Source: Candidatus Zixiibacteriota bacterium (GTDB lineage Bacteria > Electryoneota > B3-LCP). From it: a stretch of 57,976 nt of DNA. Under the pieces are notes generated by a model. The model searched no databases and was not told the origin of the DNA. It was given only the letters and a program-made list of their open reading frames with translations. This document shows, piece after piece, positions 26,716-35,460 of the stretch (position 1 is the stretch's first letter; every line of letters starts with the position of its first letter). The translations under genes were made by a program, and so were the position numbers. Location: positions 1 to 57,976 of the forward strand of contig QZKQ01000009.1 of assembly GCA_003599535.1 (NCBI GenBank), given 5' to 3'.

Positions 26716-28578
26716 TTATTCTTTCCCCAGGTGCTGAAGCAGGAAGTCCGCCACTTTGGGGTAGGCATCCAGACGATTGGACAGCTTGGCCAGGCCGTGG
26801 CCTTCGTCCTCGTACAGCAGGTACTGCACCGGTACCTTGCGCCGCTTCAGGGCCTGCACGATCTGGTCCGATTCGTGCTGCGGCACGCGCGGATCATTGG
26901 CTCCCTGGACCACCATCAGCGGCGCCTTGATACGGTTGACCTTGTGAAGGGGGCTGATGGAGACCAGGAACTGCCGGTCCCGTTCCAGTGATCCGTATTC
27001 CGCTTCCCGATTGGCTTGGCGCCAGGGGCCGGTGCGCTCCAGGAAGGTGACGAAGTTGGCGATGCCCACGATGTCCACGCCGCAGGCCCACAGGTCCGGC
27101 TGTTCGGTCAGCGCCGCCAGGACCATGTACCCGCCGTAGCTGCCGCCGTACACCGCCAGGCGCCGGGGATGCGCGTATCCCTGTTCCACCAGCCAACGGG
27201 CGGCGTACTCCATGTCCTCGACCGAATCCAGCCGTTTCGCCACGTCGTCCAGGTGGGTGTAGACTTTGCCGTAGCCGGTGGACCCCCGCACATTGGGTTC
27301 GAACACCGCCAGGCCGCGGTTCAGGAAGTACTGCGTGGTGACCGACAGGTAGGGCATGGCCTGACTTTCGGGGCCGCCGTGCAGTTTCACCACCACGGCC
27401 AGGGAATCGCCCTGCTGCGCGCCCAGGGGCAGGTACAAAAAGCCCGGGATCAGGCGCCCGTCGAAGCTGGGATAGTGGACCAGCCGGGGCCGCACCAGGG
27501 TGGCCGGGTCAATCCCCGCCAGGGTGCTTTCCGTCACGCGAGTCAATTCGCCGGTGTGCAGCCGGTACATCCAGACGTCGGTGGTGTGGGTGGGATTGTT
27601 GAAGTTGAAGATCAGGCGGGAATTGTCCCGGGAGAACTTGAACCCGCTGATGATCCCCTCGGGCAGGGGCGGCGCCGGCAGGTTGCCGCCGGTGTAGAGA
27701 TCGCGGATGGTCATCTGCATGTACCCATCCACGTTGACCGTCCAGGCCAGCAGGCTGCCGTCCTGGGACAGGGCGATTTCGTTCACGTCCCAGTCCGGCG
27801 TCTCGATCCATTCCAATTCCCCGCGGTTCAGGTCGTAGTAGGCCAGGCCGGCGAATTCCCGGTCCTGGTCGCTGACCAGGTAGAAGCCCCGCGCGTCGGG
27901 CATCCAGACCACGTTCTGGTACAGGGCCTGCCCGGCATGGGGCGTCAGCAGGCGTTCTTCCCCAGTCTTGACGTCCACCAGGTACAGGTTGTTGTTGGAG
28001 TTGGACTCCTCTTCGGACACCACCAGCCAGCGGTCGTCGGGCGACCAGCCCAGGCAATTCAAGGACTGGTTCTTCTGGTAGACCAGGTGCGACGGCCCCC
28101 AGCCCAGGTCGTAGACATAGACGTCGAAGAAGCGGGAATCGCGCTCATTGGAGGTGTAGGCGAAGCGGGTGTTGTCCCAGGACCAGCCGCCGAAGTGGTA
28201 GATGGCGTCGTCGCGGTAGCTCACCCGCCGCGGCGCCTCCCCGCGGGGACTGGTCATGTACATCTGGTTCCGCTCGTTGCCCCCGGCGTCAGCGGCCAGG
28301 AAGAGGAAGCGGCCGTCCCGCGACACCGTGGCCCCCTTGCAGCCGTCCGGAAAAAAGCTGATCTGCTGCGGCCAGGCGCCGGGACCGTCCACCAGGTACG
28401 CCTGGCCCACGCCGGTAATGTCGGACAGGAACAGAACCCGCTCGCCGGCGGGGAAGATCTGTCCGCCCCATGCCGAGCGGATGTTCAGGTACTGTTCGAA
28501 GCTGTACTGGGGAATCTGCGCCGGGAGAGTGGCGGCGGTCAGCGCCAGGAGAGCCAGAAGGGGGAGGATTCGTTTCAT
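26716..28578 (-). CDS. Secreted S9-family prolyl-oligopeptidase-like peptidase
   Basis: 620 aa. Signal peptide MKRILPLLALLALTAATLPA, then a seven-bladed WD40/TolB-like propeller (about 25-370), then an alpha/beta-hydrolase domain with catalytic S480 in GGSYGGYM, Asp in ANDPRVP and His in EDEGHGL. S9 enzymes cut short peptides after Pro, Ala or other residues; this one likely works in the periplasm or outside. It is followed downstream by a repeat tract. A paralogue starts at 30700; a 124-bp stretch around the active site is almost identical between them. Confidence 0.88.
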   Translation of the reverse strand: MKRILPLLALLALTAATLPAQIPQYSFEQYLNIRSAWGGQIFPAGERVLFLSDITGVGQAYLVDGPGAWPQQISFFPDGCKGATVSRDGRFLFLAADAGGNERNQMYMTSPRGEAPRRVSYRDDAIYHFGGWSWDNTRFAYTSNERDSRFFDVYVYDLGWGPSHLVYQKNQSLNCLGWSPDDRWLVVSEEESNSNNNLYLVDVKTGEERLLTPHAGQALYQNVVWMPDARGFYLVSDQDREFAGLAYYDLNRGELEWIETPDWDVNEIALSQDGSLLAWTVNVDGYMQMTIRDLYTGGNLPAPPLPEGIISGFKFSRDNSRLIFNFNNPTHTTDVWMYRLHTGELTRVTESTLAGIDPATLVRPRLVHYPSFDGRLIPGFLYLPLGAQQGDSLAVVVKLHGGPESQAMPYLSVTTQYFLNRGLAVFEPNVRGSTGYGKVYTHLDDVAKRLDSVEDMEYAARWLVEQGYAHPRRLAVYGGSYGGYMVLAALTEQPDLWACGVDIVGIANFVTFLERTGPWRQANREAEYGSLERDRQFLVSISPLHKVNRIKAPLMVVQGANDPRVPQHESDQIVQALKRRKVPVQYLLYEDEGHGLAKLSNRLDAYPKVADFLLQHLGKE

Positions 28579-28906
28579 GGTACACCCCGAAAGATATGGA
28601 AAAAGGGATTGGCCGCGAGGGTCAACTCTTGTACCGATTTTCCCTCGGAATGATCCCAGACATGGTTAAAAGAGAGCGCGCCCCGCGGCCGGCGCGGGGG
28701 ATCCAGGGGAGGCGACACAAGCCGGATCAGGCGCCCCGCCGCGGGAAGGGCGAAGCATCTGCTCATGAGGTCTGAATATGCTGCCTTCAGAGGGGATTAG
28801 TGTTAGGAACGATCTGCAAAGACCATTTCCGGGCGGACGCTTGGCCCCTGTAACTCCACCTTTAGGGACAGGCAGGAATGTCTGTCCCACCGCCCCCAAC
28901 CCCTTA
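28579..28906. other. Intergenic region with one repeat arm
   Basis: No gene is supported. At 28855-28893 there is a single arm of the palindromic repeat also found inside the 15730-18396 gene (complement of ggtgggacagacattcctg). Confidence 0.5.
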
Positions 28907-30700
28907 TCATTGTCCCGCCGGGCGACCGGTGGCGATATTTTCCAGCATGAAGGCCGCGATCTTGGGGTAAGCGTCCAGCATATTGGACAGCTTGGTGAAG
29001 CCGTGCCCTTCGTCAGGGTAAAGCAGGTACTCCACGGGGCGGCCGCGGCGCTTCAGGGCTTTCACAATCTGCTCGGCTTCGCTGACCGGCACCCGGGGAT
29101 CGTTGGCTCCCTGGACCACCAGCAGCGGCGCCTGGACGCGGTCCACCTTATGGATGGGGCTGATGGCGGTCAGCAGGTCCCGGTGCGTTTCCAGCGACCC
29201 GTATTCCGCTTCCCGGCTGGCCCGGCGCCAGGGGCCGGTGCGCTCCAGGAAGGTGACGAAGTTGGCGATGCCCACGATGTCCACGCCGCAGGCCCACAGG
29301 TCCGGCTGTTCAGTCAGCGCCGCCAGGACCATGTACCCGCCGTAGCTGTCCCCCATGATGCCCAGCCGCTGTGGATGCGACCAGCCCTGTTCCACCAGCC
29401 AGTAGGTAGCGTATTCCATGTCGCGGACCGCGTCCAGGCGTTTTTCCCGGTCGTCCAGGCGGCTGTACTCGCGGCCAAATCCGGCCGAACCCCGCACGTT
29501 GGGTTCAAACACGGCGATGCCCCGGTGCACGAAGTATTGCACCACCGGCGACAGGCAGGGCAGGGACTGGCTGGCCGGCCCCCCGTGCATCTTCACCACG
29601 GTGGGGAGAGAATCGCCGGGCTGGGCGCCGTGGGGGAGATAGAGCAGGCCGGGGATCATCAACCCATCGAAGCTGGGGTATTCCACCGCCAGGGGGCGCA
29701 CCAGCGAGGCGGGATCAATGCCCGCCATGCCGCTGCGCGTCACCCGGGTCAGTTCGGCGCGGTCAAGGTGGTAGATCCAGACGTCGGAATTCTGCTGGGG
29801 GCTGGAGTAGGTGAAGATCATCCGGGTGTTGTCCCGGGAGAACGCCAGGTCGCTGTACTGGCCGGGAGGCAGGGGTGGGGGAGGGATATCCAATCCCTGC
29901 GGGAGGTCGGTGATCTTCAACTCGGTGTAGCCGTCCACGGTGGCGGCGTGGACCATCAGGCGGCCGTCGGCGGACACCACCGTGCCTCGGGAGCCGGCCT
30001 GGGGATCGGCCACCGCCCCGTCGCCGCTCCCTTCGGGTGCTTCCGGGGCGCCGCGCTGCTCGAATTGCGTCAGCAGGCGATCGCCCCCGGTTTCCACGTC
30101 CACCACGATCAATCCCTCCCGGGACCGGTCGTCGGACACCATCAGGAAGCGGTCGCCGGGCAGCCAGCCCATGCAGGAAAGCCAACTGTCGCGCTGGTAA
30201 ATTAGCCGCGATTCCCCCCGGTCAATCTCGTGGATGTACACGTCGAAGAAGCGGGGGTCGCGTTCGTTGGACGTAAAGGCGAAGCGGGTGTTGTCGTCCG
30301 ACCAGCCGCCGAAGGTGTAGATGGCGCTGTCGCTGGGAGTCACCCGCACGGGCGCCTCGCCCAGGGGGCTGGTCAGGTAGAACTGGTCGCATTCGTTGCC
30401 CCCCGCGTCGGCGCTGACCAGAATGTGCAGGCCGTCCGGCGACACGGTGGCTCCGGTGGCGCCGTCGCGGAAGAAGGTCAACTGCCGCGGCCAGCCGCCC
30501 TGGGCGCTGACCAGGTACACCTGCGCCTCGCCGGTCAGATCGGAGAGAAACAGCACCTGGTCGCGGTCGGGCATGAAGCGCCCTCCCCAGGCTGACCGGA
30601 TGTTCAGGTATTGTTCGACGGTGTACTGCGGAGCTTCACTCCGCGCCGGGGTAAACCCCAGGAGGACCGCCGCCAGGGCGGCCGGGATAATCCGGTGCAT
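28907..30700 (-). CDS. Secreted S9-family prolyl-oligopeptidase-like peptidase (paralogue)
   Basis: 597 aa. Signal peptide MHRIIPAALAAVLLGFTPA; propeller domain; catalytic S452 in GDSYGGYM, Asp in ANDPRVP, His in PDEGHGF. The start at 30700 was chosen over 30751 because AAGGA lies about 8 nt upstream and the signal peptide begins there. Its propeller contains an extra acidic, glycine-rich loop (EAPEGSGDGAVADPQ) missing in the neighbour. Tandem paralogues with the same orientation imply duplication; different propellers suggest different peptide preferences. Confidence 0.88.
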   Translation of the reverse strand: MHRIIPAALAAVLLGFTPARSEAPQYTVEQYLNIRSAWGGRFMPDRDQVLFLSDLTGEAQVYLVSAQGGWPRQLTFFRDGATGATVSPDGLHILVSADAGGNECDQFYLTSPLGEAPVRVTPSDSAIYTFGGWSDDNTRFAFTSNERDPRFFDVYIHEIDRGESRLIYQRDSWLSCMGWLPGDRFLMVSDDRSREGLIVVDVETGGDRLLTQFEQRGAPEAPEGSGDGAVADPQAGSRGTVVSADGRLMVHAATVDGYTELKITDLPQGLDIPPPPLPPGQYSDLAFSRDNTRMIFTYSSPQQNSDVWIYHLDRAELTRVTRSGMAGIDPASLVRPLAVEYPSFDGLMIPGLLYLPHGAQPGDSLPTVVKMHGGPASQSLPCLSPVVQYFVHRGIAVFEPNVRGSAGFGREYSRLDDREKRLDAVRDMEYATYWLVEQGWSHPQRLGIMGDSYGGYMVLAALTEQPDLWACGVDIVGIANFVTFLERTGPWRRASREAEYGSLETHRDLLTAISPIHKVDRVQAPLLVVQGANDPRVPVSEAEQIVKALKRRGRPVEYLLYPDEGHGFTKLSNMLDAYPKIAAFMLENIATGRPAGQ

Positions 30701-31076
30701 CCAGAATTCCTTTTCCGTTGCGTGATAGCATCCGTGACAAGGACCGGGCATGACGCCCGGTTGGATCGAATTCGCCGCCGGTGAAGCGGGAAGGCGAATT
30801 CCGGTTCCATTGCGCCCCGAAGGGCGGCGGAATCAATATCAAACGGAATTCTGGACGGTGCTCGAGGGAAAATGGCGCGCCGGGTGCCGGCGCGGTGCCT
30901 GGCGAGGCTTTGGGGAACGCTGTACGGGAAGGCCCGCGCTCCCGGAGGTCAATGATTAAAGCCTTGTTATCGCCGGATTTATTGTCAGTGGGTAATAATA
31001 TAGACAGAGCCGGGCCGCGATGCAAGACAATTTCAGAAAAAACCTCATGCTTGAGGAAAATATCACATGAAGCTCT
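30701..31076. other. Intergenic region, no gene seen
   Basis: Several short overlapping frames exist but none has a ribosome site or recognisable product. Two gaattc(c)gg dyads occur around 30767-30860. Confidence 0.4.
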
Positions 31077-31112
31077 GAAAAAACAGCAGGCTGCCTCCGA
31101 AGAGGCAGCCTG
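31077..31112 (-). terminator. Terminator of the selenoprotein-candidate gene
   Basis: Perfect 11-bp stem caggctgcctc/gaggcagcctg (31087-31097 with 31102-31112), tetraloop; on the minus strand it is followed by ctgtttttt. Confidence 0.85.
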
Positions 31113-31152
31113 TGACCGTTCCGAATCATCATCCCTGCAGGACCAGGGGAGG

Positions 31153-32634
31153 CTATTTCACCAGCATCAGCTTGTGCGTCAGGGTCTGTTCTCCCGCGCG
31201 CAACCGGGCAAAGTAGATCCCGCTGGGTAACCCGGAAGCGTCGAAGGTGACCTCGTGGGTGCCTGTGTCCCGCCACCCATCCACCAATACCGCCACCTCT
31301 CGCCCGGCGGTATCATAGACCCGGAGGCTGACGTAGCTCGCCGCTCGCAGCTCGTAGCGCGCAATTGTCGTCGGGTTGAAGGGGTTGGGGAAAGCCTTCA
31401 GGACCGTCTCCTCCGGCATGGCCATGACGGATCCTGACCCTCCGAGCTCCCCGGGAAACAGATCGCCGGTGCAGGCCCAGCCGTCGTGCGTTCCGGCGCC
31501 GTCGGAGATCATCGGCCCCTTGAGCGCCACTCCCTTGGTGTAGGTGAAGCTGCTGGAATCCCATTTCACCGCAGGGTAGTCGCCCACGTACCCGCGGTAG
31601 GTGTAGGTTCCCGCCGCGGCGGTGGAGGGCACGTTCTGGGTGCGCGTGCGGGTGACCGAAGCGCCCACCGGCAGCGCGACCGTCACCGGCCCCAGCATGG
31701 GTCCCTGCCAGGATCCGGACGGAGTCTGCTGCATGATCCAACCGTCCACCGTCAGGACGGCGGTGGTGTCATTGGCCAGCGAGGCGGTATAGCTGAAGCT
31801 GCCGCCCGAGGCCGGGATCTGGATGGGAAGATTGACCGGCGTCAGGATGACGTTGGCCGGGGGCGGAGGCGGGGGCGGCGGAGGCGGCGGTTCCAGGGCC
31901 TCTTCCACCGATTCACAGTGCGCCTGCAGCACCGATTTGGAGCTGGTGTTCTGCACGAAGCAGGCGATATCCAGGTCGTCAAGGCTCCAGGACGAGCTCA
32001 GGGTAAACGTGGCGGTCCTGACCGTGGTCCCCCCGGCCGTGGCGGTGAACGACTGCCCGGAAGCCGACGGGGCCATGTCCCGCATGGCGTGGTAGAAGTC
32101 TTCCTGGCCGGTGGGGGCGGTGGTCAGGTGGGTGTACTGGTCCAGCAGCACCATGTGCAGCACGTGGCCGCTGCTCACGCTGGAGGAGGCCTCGGCCGTG
32201 CAGGTCACGGTCAGGGTGTTGCCTTCCAGGGTGGCGGTCAGATCCAGCAGCAGCGGCGAGGCGATGGCCAGGCGGCTGTTGATGGAATTGGTGATGTTGG
32301 TGACGTTGAACCCGCAGTACCCGCCGTCGCACCGGGTGTAGGGGACGCCCGACGCGCCGTAGTAGGTCTTGCGGGCGTTGACCTCGGTGGGATTGACCTG
32401 GTAAAAGGGATCCGTGGGAGCCGGGCTGCCGGTGTGGTAGGCGATGTTGAACACGTTGTGGGGCGTCCCTACATTCTGCAGGGCGGTCTGGATGTAGGCA
32501 TCCGTGACCTCGCAGTCCACTCAGCCCCAGTTGGTGAAGTGCTCGATCAGAACCGTACGCGGGTAGGCGCCGGCCGCCGCCGCCAGGATGAGCAGCAACA
32601 GGAAGGCCGCCTGGAGAGTCGGGATCATTCGCAT
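31153..32634 (-). CDS. Thioredoxin-like (Omp28-type) T9SS-secreted protein with in-frame UGA: candidate selenoprotein
   Basis: Read through one TGA (32523-32521), the frame gives 493 aa. A perfect GGAGG lies 6 nt before the ATG at 32634, followed by a signal peptide (MRMIPTLQAAFLLLLILAAAAG). The mature start RTVLIEHFTNWG-U38-VDC41 has the TGA exactly where the first Cys of a thioredoxin-type CxxC belongs. Residues such as DPFYQVN and ARKTYYGASGVPYT (cis-Pro) are typical of Omp28-related thioredoxin folds. A proline run (about 10 Pro), an immunoglobulin-like module and a T9SS signal (FPNPFNPTT, VYDTAGREV, KLMLVK) follow. Without readthrough, translation would stop after 37 residues. A SECIS-like hairpin follows the TGA. 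The alternative is a nonsense mutation or sequencing error. Confidence 0.75.
32485..32523 (-). promoter_or_regulatory. SECIS-like hairpin after the in-frame UGA
   Basis: Eleven nt after the UGA the mRNA can fold GGUC-AC-GGAU(G)...(C)AUCC-A-GACC: a 4-bp lower stem, small internal loop, a 4-5-bp upper stem, and an apical loop that can present a G first (GCCUAC), 22 nt after the UGA. This matches the layout of bacterial SECIS elements. Manual folding only. Confidence 0.5.
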
Positions 32635-33008
32635 CGTTTCCTCCAAAGGGTAATCCGAAGTCCGGTGTTCGGGTCATGCCACGCCATAAAAATATCATCG
32701 CGCTTCGGCGGATACAAGAACTTTAATGAAAATAATCTGTTGGGAGACGGAAATCAAGGGAAAAACGCGGCCGGGCGGCGTGCGGTTGTGGGACGGGCGG
32801 CAACAGCCCGTAAAAAAACGCCCGCGCCTCTTCGACAGGCGCGGGCCTCCGGTGTGCCGGCAAAGGGCGGCTGGTCGTCAGCCGCTCGCTTCGCCGGCGA
32901 AATAAAATGGCTCTCCCACCGGCCCCGGGGGACGTTCGAAGCCTGGAGCGGCCTCGAATGCCGCCGGCGCCGTGACAGCAGGACGAGCTCGAAAGGTCGG
33001 GGTGCGGT
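32635..33008. other. Intergenic region with one terminator
   Basis: Holds the upstream region of the selenoprotein-candidate gene (32635-32760) and a terminator at 32812-32846. Nothing recognisable at 32850-33008. Confidence 0.4.
32812..32846 (-). terminator. Terminator of the 90-aa gene
   Basis: A 10-bp GC-rich stem gcccgcgcct/aggcgcgggc (32820-32829 with 32837-32846); on the minus strand it is followed by gttttttt. Confidence 0.8.
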
Positions 33009-33281
33009 TTACCGGTCTTCGGTGGTATTGCCGACCGGCACGAAACCGATGTTGGCCACCTTGGGATCCAGGGCAATCTTCAGGTCGGCCGGACTGACGT
33101 TGGAAGGATCATGCATTTCTTCCCGATGGGCCACGATCCTGCCGATGAATTCCTGCGCCATTTCCACTTCGAACACGAAGTTGGTAATATACTCCCGCTT
33201 GACTTCAATGGTTCTCTCGCCGACCTTGATCTCCAGAATACCATCCGAACCCGGACGCACGATGGGCCTACCATTTTGCAT
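33009..33281 (-). CDS. Hypothetical 90-aa protein
   Basis: A short cytoplasmic-looking protein beginning MQNGRPIVRPGSDGILEIKV and predicted to be mostly beta strand then helix (FVFEVEMAQEFIGRIVAHRE). I recognise no family. The ATG at 33281 has AAGGAG 7 nt upstream, strong evidence that the gene is real; the longer frame to 33389 has no such site. It has its own terminator and is divergent from the cytochrome gene. Confidence 0.7.
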   Translation of the reverse strand: MQNGRPIVRPGSDGILEIKVGERTIEVKREYITNFVFEVEMAQEFIGRIVAHREEMHDPSNVSPADLKIALDPKVANIGFVPVGNTTEDR

Positions 33282-33707
33282 GATGGTTCTCCTTGCCAAT
33301 ACCTCAATACTGGTGAGTGAATCGCGTATGGGTGAATAGCGTACGGTTGTAAAATTCAGGGGTCTGGTGACGCAGGGCTTCGGGTCCAATGGAGTGCCCT
33401 CGATTTTGAACGGAATAGCACTTCCGGAGCGGTTCGGAAGGCAGTGTTTTCAGGGCCGTTTGTGCCGGGATGAGGCGTGCAGGAAAACTTCGGATCCCGA
33501 TCGGCCGGTCTTAATTCGCATCTCTGTTGGTGAAACGGACGGCGCCGGACGAGCGTTGGAAAACCACGCCAAAATATTTTTCCTTTATCGGACATATTTT
33601 CGCCCGCCCGCCGCGTATTACAGGTAGTGCGGCTTGTGAATTCCGATTCAAGGGATTCGGCCGAGTTCCCCCACACGATCCCGGACCTCACTACCATGGA
33701 GGAAATC
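33282..33707. other. Divergent intergenic region
   Basis: No gene is supported. An AT-rich patch near 33568-33600 is a plausible promoter zone for the cytochrome gene; boxes not assigned. Confidence 0.35.
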
Positions 33708-35144
33708 ATGCGCCCGATTCTCAGCCTGTTACTTGCCCTGACCCTGTCCGCCATCCGCCTCCCTGCCGGGGCCGCCCCCGCGCCGCCGTCTTCGCAGACC
33801 CAGGCCTGCCTGGCCTGCCATGATCAAAACATGCCCGGCCTGACCGCCCAGTGGCGCACCTCCCACCACGCCGCCGATGGCGTGGGCTGCTGGGAATGCC
33901 ATCAGGCTGAAACCGGCGACGCCGACGCCCTGGCGCATAACGGCCACACCATCGCCGTGATCGTCTCCCCGCGGGATTGCGCCGGATGCCACGCCGAAGA
34001 GGCGGAACAGTTCGCCGACAGCCACCATTCCCGCGGCGGGCTGATCCTGGGGTCACTGGACAACTTCCTGGCCGACATCGTGGAAGGCGATTGGGCGTTC
34101 CACGGCGGTTCGGCCCTGACCGCGTCCGGCTGCGCCCAATGCCACGGCAGCGAAGTGAAGGTCCTGCCCGGCGGCAAGCTGCGCAGCGACACCTGGCCCA
34201 ATAGCGGCATCGGCCGTTTCAATCCCGACGGCAGCATGGGGTCGTGCAGCGCCTGCCACCAGCGGCACACCTTCTCCGCCGCCCAGGCCCGCCGCCCCGA
34301 GACCTGCGGCAAGTGCCACATGGGGCCGGACCACCCGCAGAAGGAGGTGTACGAGGAATCCAAGCACGGCATCGCGTTCGCCGCGCATGAAGATGAAGTG
34401 AACCTGGACAGCGATTCCTGGGTGCTGGGACAGGATTACACCGCCGCTCCCACCTGCGCCACCTGCCATATGTCCGCCGCCCGCGCCGCGGACGGCAAGG
34501 TGCTGCCCGCCACCCACGACGTGGGCCGGCGCCTCTCCTGGAACAACCGCCCGGCCCTCTCGGTGCGGCCGGAAATCGCGGATAAGAAGCTGGGCCTGAA
34601 GCTGGCCTCCATGCCCTGGACCGAGCGCCGCGCGGAAATGCAGCAGGTCTGCGCCAACTGCCACGCGCCCGGCTTCATGGCCAACTTCTACGAGCAGTAC
34701 GACGGGGTGATCGCCCTGTACAACGGCAAATTCGCCGGGCCGGGTGACGGCTTCATGAAGCTGCTCTACCAGGAAGGGCTGATCACCGAGACCCAGTTCG
34801 ACGAGCCGGTGGAATGGACCTGGTGGGAAATCTGGCACCACGAAGGCCGCCGTGCCCGCCACGGCGTCTCCATGCAGGGGCCCGACTACACCCACTGGCA
34901 CGGGATGTACGAGGTGGCCAAGCATTTTTACACCAAGTTCATTCCCGAACTGCAGGAGATCGCCCGCCACCACCTGGCCTCTAATGATCCCGCCAAGGTC
35001 GAAGCCGCGGCCACGCTGGACACGGCCGTCAAGGAGCTGCTCTCCCGGCCGGAACACGCCTGGTTCACGGGCAATCTGGCCCCCGAAGAGAAGGCCCGCC
35101 GCAAGCAGGCGCAGGAGGAGTTCATCCAGCGCTACACCAAGTAG
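33708..35144 (+). CDS. Octaheme cytochrome c of the hydroxylamine oxidoreductase (HAO) family
   Basis: 478 aa with a signal peptide (MRPILSLLLALTLSAIRL) and eight CxxCH haem sites: CLACH, CWECH, CAGCH, CAQCH, CSACH, CGKCH, CATCH, CANCH. Spacing and the C-terminal segment DYTHWHGMYEVAKHFY are typical of HAO-like enzymes, close in feel to the epsilon-type that lacks the catalytic Tyr crosslink and is proposed to reduce nitrite or hydroxylamine. It acts in the periplasm. GGAGG lies about 7 nt before the ATG at 33708; an ATG at 33696 is less likely. No partner quinol oxidase or NapC-like gene is adjacent, so the electron route is unknown. Confidence 0.88.
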   Translation: MRPILSLLLALTLSAIRLPAGAAPAPPSSQTQACLACHDQNMPGLTAQWRTSHHAADGVGCWECHQAETGDADALAHNGHTIAVIVSPRDCAGCHAEEAEQFADSHHSRGGLILGSLDNFLADIVEGDWAFHGGSALTASGCAQCHGSEVKVLPGGKLRSDTWPNSGIGRFNPDGSMGSCSACHQRHTFSAAQARRPETCGKCHMGPDHPQKEVYEESKHGIAFAAHEDEVNLDSDSWVLGQDYTAAPTCATCHMSAARAADGKVLPATHDVGRRLSWNNRPALSVRPEIADKKLGLKLASMPWTERRAEMQQVCANCHAPGFMANFYEQYDGVIALYNGKFAGPGDGFMKLLYQEGLITETQFDEPVEWTWWEIWHHEGRRARHGVSMQGPDYTHWHGMYEVAKHFYTKFIPELQEIARHHLASNDPAKVEAAATLDTAVKELLSRPEHAWFTGNLAPEEKARRKQAQEEFIQRYTK

Positions 35145-35213
35145 CTTGGTGATTCACGCGTTTACCGGGATAATGCCGCCGGTTCGGAGAGTCACGCTCC
35201 ATCGTGGCCATCA

Positions 35214-35295
35214 TGGAGTGCGGTGGCTTGCCATCGCGTCTCATACGGCAGCAAGCTGCCGCTAAAACAAAGCGGGGGCAAGCCGCCGCACTCCA
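35214..35295. repeat. 82-bp palindromic element
   Basis: Outer arms tggagtgcggtggcttgcc and ggcaagccgccgcactcca are complementary with one mismatch; an inner dyad cggcagcaagctgccg lies at 35246-35261. This is the layout of a REP/MITE-like element. Confidence 0.7.
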
Positions 35296-35300
35296 AAGTT

Positions 35301-35344
35301 GCGTCAGGTCTAAAGCCCATCAGGGCGGGGCCTGACGCTTGTTT
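35301..35344 (+). terminator. Terminator after the HAO gene
   Basis: Outer stem gcgtcagg/cctgacgc, inner stem gccc/gggc, followed by ttgttta. Confidence 0.55.
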
Positions 35345-35391
35345 ATTACCCCTTTTCGCAAAGCCTGGATAATTATGCAAAAAATTGCATC

Positions 35392-35420
35392 TTGACTCGG
35401 GCGAATTTTTTGTATACATT
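35392..35420 (+). promoter_or_regulatory. Promoter of the 35461 beta-helix gene
   Basis: TTGACT (35392-35397), 17-nt spacer, TACATT (35415-35420), 40 nt before the ATG, in an AT-rich patch within GC-rich DNA. Confidence 0.6.
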
Positions 35421-35460
35421 ACCTCTCGCGCGTCAAGTTTATTCATACCGGAGGTGCCCC

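Noticed and set aside
31153-32520. A separate gene starting with GTG right after the TGA
   Set aside because: It would lack a signal peptide and ribosome site although it has a T9SS signal, and it would split the CxxC motif; readthrough explains the data better.
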